This document shows, piece by piece, positions 9,594 through 12,133 of a stretch of DNA of 12,133 nucleotides (position 1 is its first letter; the number at the start of each line of letters is the position of its first letter). This DNA is from JALWZX01 sp964506905 (GTDB lineage Bacteria; Patescibacteriota; WWE3; 2-01-FULL-39-13), in assembly GCA_964506905.1 (NCBI GenBank), contig CAZDNW010000062.1:1-12133 (forward strand), in the 5' to 3' direction. Below the pieces are notes generated by a model. That model saw nothing but the letters and a program-made list of their open reading frames with translations. It had not been told where the DNA came from and made no database searches. The position numbers were made by a program, and so were the translations under genes.

Positions 9594-10001
9594 ATGAAAG
9601 AATTAAAAGCATTATCCGAAGAATTGTTGAAAAAAGACAGCGATATTCGTCAAGGTTTTTTTATGTTTTTAAATAGGTGGAAAGAAGAGACCAGTGATTG
9701 TTTAAAAAATTGGGATTTGGAATTGGTTAAGGTATTGGTTAAAAATGAAATGACATATTTTTTGGCCCGTGGTAATGACAGGTTGTTGTGTATTGAAGAA
9801 GATGGGTGGCGTGGCTATAATGAAAAACGTCAAGTCTATAATGAATCTTGGGCTGTGCCTATTAGTGATATTAATTTTAGTGTTTTGTCTGAAATCGTTA
9901 ACAATTTGCCCAATGCGTTGGAAAAATATATTTCTCGGTTAGAGTCTGCTGGTGCTGAATATGACGGCGTTCGCTGGTTGTTGGATGGTTTTATCAAATA
10001 G
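9594..10001 (+). CDS. Hypothetical protein, 135 aa
   Basis: ATG 9594 follows AAGGAGG (9580-9586), a strong ribosome site. The product begins MKELKALSEELLKKDSDIRQ and has an N-terminal charged helix, a strand region (KNEMTYFLARGNDRLLCIEE), a conserved-looking aromatic segment (DGWRGYNEKRQVYNESWAVP) and a C-terminal helical part ending GVRWLLDGFIK. It resembles a compact alpha/beta protein. No family recognised. It starts a run of better-spaced genes (9594-12133) outside the cassette array; 12 bases separate it from the next gene. Confidence 0.72.
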   Translation: MKELKALSEELLKKDSDIRQGFFMFLNRWKEETSDCLKNWDLELVKVLVKNEMTYFLARGNDRLLCIEEDGWRGYNEKRQVYNESWAVPISDINFSVLSEIVNNLPNALEKYISRLESAGAEYDGVRWLLDGFIK

Positions 10002-10013
10002 GAAGGAGACATA

Positions 10014-11000
10014 ATGTACTTTGAAGTATTCACACAAACAAAAGAAGGTGGGTTAAAGAAATACACCCCGCCGAAGATTAAGAAACATCAATTGTTATAT
10101 TTTTGGGGATATGGAAAGTCAGAGTCTCAAAAGTGGGTTGTGTATAATGATCCGCAGAAAGATGGAGTGGTGAAGGTTGTTAGCATTGATGTACCTGATT
10201 CTTTAAGAACCGCGGATTACATTAAATCGCAATCAGACAAATTCGGGATTGGTTGGTATTACTATGATCCCGTAGAATTTGGTAGTGAAGAAGATGTTAA
10301 ACGTGGTATGGCGTTGGCTGAAGAGTTTGAGAAAGAACAGAAGCGCAAAGCTGAAAAGCGAAAGAAATCGAAAGATAAGGTTGTTGGTTTCATTACCGGA
10401 GATGAATTGGTTAAAAGAAAAGACAATGAAATGTTTGTGGTTATTTCTGCTCATTATGATAATTCTGATGCGATGAGTGATTATTTTCATCCACACGCAA
10501 CTATTGGTGGTACATATGCGTTGGCGGTTGTTAAGAATGGGAAGCGCACTAAAAACAAGATTCTTGAGATCATCAATAAAGTTGAAGTATTGAGTGGTTT
10601 AAAGTGGGAATGGAAGATTGAAGATTGGGCTGGCGGTAATGGTCTTTATATGCAGTCGAATGTGATCGGCGAGGTTTTGCATAATGCCTATGATGGTCGA
10701 AAAAAAGTTGCTGTTTGGTTAGAAATTTCGTATGATAAGTGGAGTAAGGAATTAAAGAAATCTAAATTGTTTGTTGAGAATAAGGTAGTTGGGAAGATTG
10801 AGAATGTGGGTGATATTGAGATTGTTGATTATTCTGAAAGAGCGATCGCAGTGTTTGGTGATACAAAACCGATCAAAGATAAGCTAAAGAGTTTAGGCGG
10901 AAGATTCAATCCTTATTTAAAGAAAGACGGTGTAAGAATGGCGGGTTGGGTTTTTCCCAAAGCAAAATTTGATGAAGTTAAATTAGCATTGAAAGGATAG
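10014..11000 (+). CDS. Mobile-element polyvalent-type protein, 328 aa
   Basis: ATG 10014 follows AAGGAGA (10002-10008); it is the longest gene here. Residues 1-95 form an unrecognised strand-rich region. Residues 100-123 (EEFEKEQKRKAEKRKKSK and on) are a charged coiled linker. Residues 146-215 contain SAHYDNSDAMSDYFHPH, resembling the D-x-M-x-D-Y-F pattern of a large-polyvalent-protein-associated domain (LPD29-like, tentative). Residues 272-326 (DYSERAIAVFGDTKPIKDKL, LGGRFNPYLK, GWVFPK) match a C-terminal module seen in many phage and plasmid proteins: a strand with a G-D-T-K turn, a helix, then LGG-x-(F/W)-N and G-W-x-F. Such modules are attached to very different enzymes, and their own function is unknown. 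No catalytic residues are recognised here. A nucleic-acid or replication role is guesswork. Confidence 0.75.
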   Translation: MYFEVFTQTKEGGLKKYTPPKIKKHQLLYFWGYGKSESQKWVVYNDPQKDGVVKVVSIDVPDSLRTADYIKSQSDKFGIGWYYYDPVEFGSEEDVKRGMALAEEFEKEQKRKAEKRKKSKDKVVGFITGDELVKRKDNEMFVVISAHYDNSDAMSDYFHPHATIGGTYALAVVKNGKRTKNKILEIINKVEVLSGLKWEWKIEDWAGGNGLYMQSNVIGEVLHNAYDGRKKVAVWLEISYDKWSKELKKSKLFVENKVVGKIENVGDIEIVDYSERAIAVFGDTKPIKDKLKSLGGRFNPYLKKDGVRMAGWVFPKAKFDEVKLALKG

Positions 11001-11004
11001 TGTG

Positions 11005-11295
11005 ATGTATTTTATTGATATTAAATATACTGTGTGGCATCGCATTGTATTAGATGTAGAAAATAAAAATGAATTAAAAAAGATTATGGATGGCGTTGAA
11101 TCCGGTGTGTTATCAACTGAATATCTTAAAAAAGCTGTTAGTGAGTTTGTGGTTGATGGTAGCTTTGAACGTATGTCTCCGAGTGAGAATGGTGGGCGAC
11201 CGACAATGAAATTATATTGTAGAGATGAAAACGGAAACGATCATATTATATGCGATAATGTTAATGGATACAAGGAGTTAATGGATAAAATTTAG
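11005..11295 (+). CDS. Hypothetical protein, 96 aa
   Basis: ATG 11005 has AGGA (10994-10997) seven bases upstream, inside the last codons of the preceding gene; GTG 11002 would add one residue. The product starts MYFIDIKYTVWHRIVLDVEN and begins with two strands (YFIDIKYTVWHRIVLDV), then a charged helix (ENKNELKKIMDG), a central strand and a Cys-containing hairpin (LYCRDENGNDHIICDN), ending with a helix. No recognised family. It is the second gene after 10014 in the same tight cluster. Confidence 0.7.
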   Translation: MYFIDIKYTVWHRIVLDVENKNELKKIMDGVESGVLSTEYLKKAVSEFVVDGSFERMSPSENGGRPTMKLYCRDENGNDHIICDNVNGYKELMDKI

Positions 11296-11369
11296 TAAGA
11301 TTAGTAAATCAAAAGATAATATTAATAAATTAAAAGAATTGGCAAATAAATAATAGGAGGTATAATACG

Positions 11370-11546
11370 ATGGAAATTAACATCATTGATTGTGGATTAA
11401 GAGATTTTCTGCGTGATAAAAATGGTAAAGTTATTATTCTGGATGTTGAGAACGAGGAAGAGGCAGAAAAATGGCTTCTGGAAGAAGGCGCAGATTATGG
11501 GCTGATGGATAAGGGCGTAATGTATATAACGTGGACAAATTATTAA
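11370..11546 (+). CDS. Small acidic protein, 58 aa
   Basis: ATG 11370 follows TAGGAGG (11354-11360), a good ribosome site. The 74-base gap upstream has no ATG-initiated gene. The product begins MEINIIDCGLRDFLRDKNGK and has a strand-helix pattern (GKVIILDVENEEEAEKWLLE) then a glycine turn and a final strand (GVMYITWTNY), a small alpha/beta fold. It is very acidic in the middle. No recognised family. AAAGGAGG for the next gene overlaps the TAA. Confidence 0.7.
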   Translation: MEINIIDCGLRDFLRDKNGKVIILDVENEEEAEKWLLEEGADYGLMDKGVMYITWTNY

Positions 11547-11556
11547 AGGAGGCAAA

Positions 11557-12027
11557 ATGTTTGTTATCAAATTAGAAGAAGATGAACTGGTGTATGCCAT
11601 TCTTAGTGGTGAGCCAGAAGAAGAGATTGTGGAAAAACCATTGTGTGAATGTTATGATAGTTATGGAAATGTAATTGGATGTTATGATGCGGGTTGTATT
11701 ACACCGGATAATCCAGAATGGGAAGAGCTTAAAAAAGAAGATCCAGACATTAAAGAACATCATACTGAGGCTAAGGCTTATATTTATTGGGATGGACACA
11801 ATTGGCGATCGCTTATCTTTGAAACCGAATGGGACGAATATGTGGATGCGGAATTGTTAAGAGAGACAGACCCGGAACTTGAAAAAGAAATTTTAGAGGC
11901 GTTTGTGTCAGCTGAAAAACTATTAAAATTTAAAAACGGATATAAGAAATTTACCAATAATGGATTTGAATTTACCCGGTCGCTTTGGCAAGGTGATTAT
12001 GCCATTGCTTGGGTTCGGTTAATTTAA
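11557..12027 (+). CDS. Acidic hypothetical protein, 156 aa
   Basis: ATG 11557 follows AAAGGAGG (11545-11552). The product begins MFVIKLEEDELVYAILSGEP and is very rich in Asp, Glu and Tyr, with Cys at CECYDSYGNVIGCYDAGC (about 29-46), which could form disulfides or bind metal, and later an aromatic strand pair (AYIYWDGHNWRSLIFE) leading into an acidic helix (DPELEKEILEAFVSAEKLL). The overall acidity and compact size resemble DNA-mimic or anti-defence proteins of phages, but no such family is recognised, so that is only a guess. No attC or terminator after it. Confidence 0.72.
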   Translation: MFVIKLEEDELVYAILSGEPEEEIVEKPLCECYDSYGNVIGCYDAGCITPDNPEWEELKKEDPDIKEHHTEAKAYIYWDGHNWRSLIFETEWDEYVDAELLRETDPELEKEILEAFVSAEKLLKFKNGYKKFTNNGFEFTRSLWQGDYAIAWVRLI

Positions 12028-12042
12028 AAAAAGGAGTCTATT

Positions 12043-12133
12043 ATGAAGGCAAAATTAATATCAGTCCTTGAAGTGCAGTCCGATAACCAAGTACACTACT
12101 TCACCCCCGAAGGAGAAGAACTCTTAACCCCTA
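12043..12133 (+). CDS. Hypothetical protein, partial (runs off the right edge)
   Basis: ATG 12043 follows AAAGGAG (12029-12035). Thirty codons are visible before the window ends: MKAKLISVLEVQSDNQVHYF then TPEGEELLTP. It opens with a strand and a polar turn, and is likely a small soluble protein. Too little is visible to name a family. It continues the gene cluster begun at 9594. Confidence 0.6.
   Translation, partial: MKAKLISVLEVQSDNQVHYFTPEGEELLTP

Noticed and set aside
10233..10496. 87-residue - strand frame
   Set aside because: It is the antisense shadow of the 328-residue gene.
11296..11350. Short open stretch between genes
   Set aside because: No ATG, GTG or TTG in a usable position; probably untranslated.
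1..12133. Integrase, transposase or recombinase gene
   Set aside because: No tyrosine recombinase box or DDE-type gene found in any frame with good coding evidence.
1..12133. Alternative genetic code (TAG or TGA read through)
   Set aside because: TAA, TAG (for example 3412-3414, 10998-11000) and TGA (for example 1382-1384) all end well-supported genes right before new starts.

Overview
The window is dense, AT-rich, and reads entirely on the + strand. Small genes are packed end to end, often with ATGA or TAATG stop/start overlaps, and most have clear Shine-Dalgarno sequences. TAA, TAG and TGA all act as stops. There are no rRNAs, ribosome assembly genes or metabolic operons, and no structural phage gene is visible. 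A run of tiny unknown genes together with a tmRNA-like RNA, a bL12-like domain and a Thg1-family enzyme best fits the accessory region of a large tailed phage with a Shine-Dalgarno-using bacterial host. A plasmid or other mobile element cannot be excluded.

Layout. Bases 1-600 form an RNA-rich start: an intrinsic terminator (35-64), a possible H-type pseudoknot (157-197), a 43-residue gene, a compact tRNA-like element (368-446) with the hallmarks of a tmRNA tRNA-like domain but no tag or pseudoknot region, and a leader with mutually exclusive helices (453-570). Bases 611-1599 are five overlapping small genes. Bases 1600-1860 are non-coding and end in two tandem terminators preceded by a related motif. 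Bases 1889-6113 carry a bL12 C-terminal-domain-like gene, a Thg1-like 3'-5' polymerase gene and about ten unknown genes. Two copies of a roughly 50-base repeat there each hold a good sigma70-type promoter.

Bases 6355-9118 are the most striking part: an integron-type gene cassette array. Short genes (Lar-like zinc protein, zinc-motif proteins, radical SAM enzyme, membrane protein, basic protein and unknowns) are separated by 57-61 base imperfect palindromes with AAC/GTT core ends and single-base bulges, which are the features of attC sites. Stop codons often lie inside the upstream attC core. No integrase and no attI are visible, so this is a cassette cluster lacking its integrase. Two further sites look like attC with the stem tip and 3' core deleted.

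Bases 9183-12133 return to ordinary small genes without attC: a membrane protein with a 57-60 base internal duplication, a 328-residue protein with a C-terminal domain familiar from mobile-element polyvalent proteins, and several unknowns. The last gene runs off the window.

Together, the recognisable genes lean toward tRNA and translation (tmRNA-like RNA, Thg1-like protein, bL12-like domain), embedded in an accessory region that has apparently captured integron cassettes. Whether these parts act together is inference.
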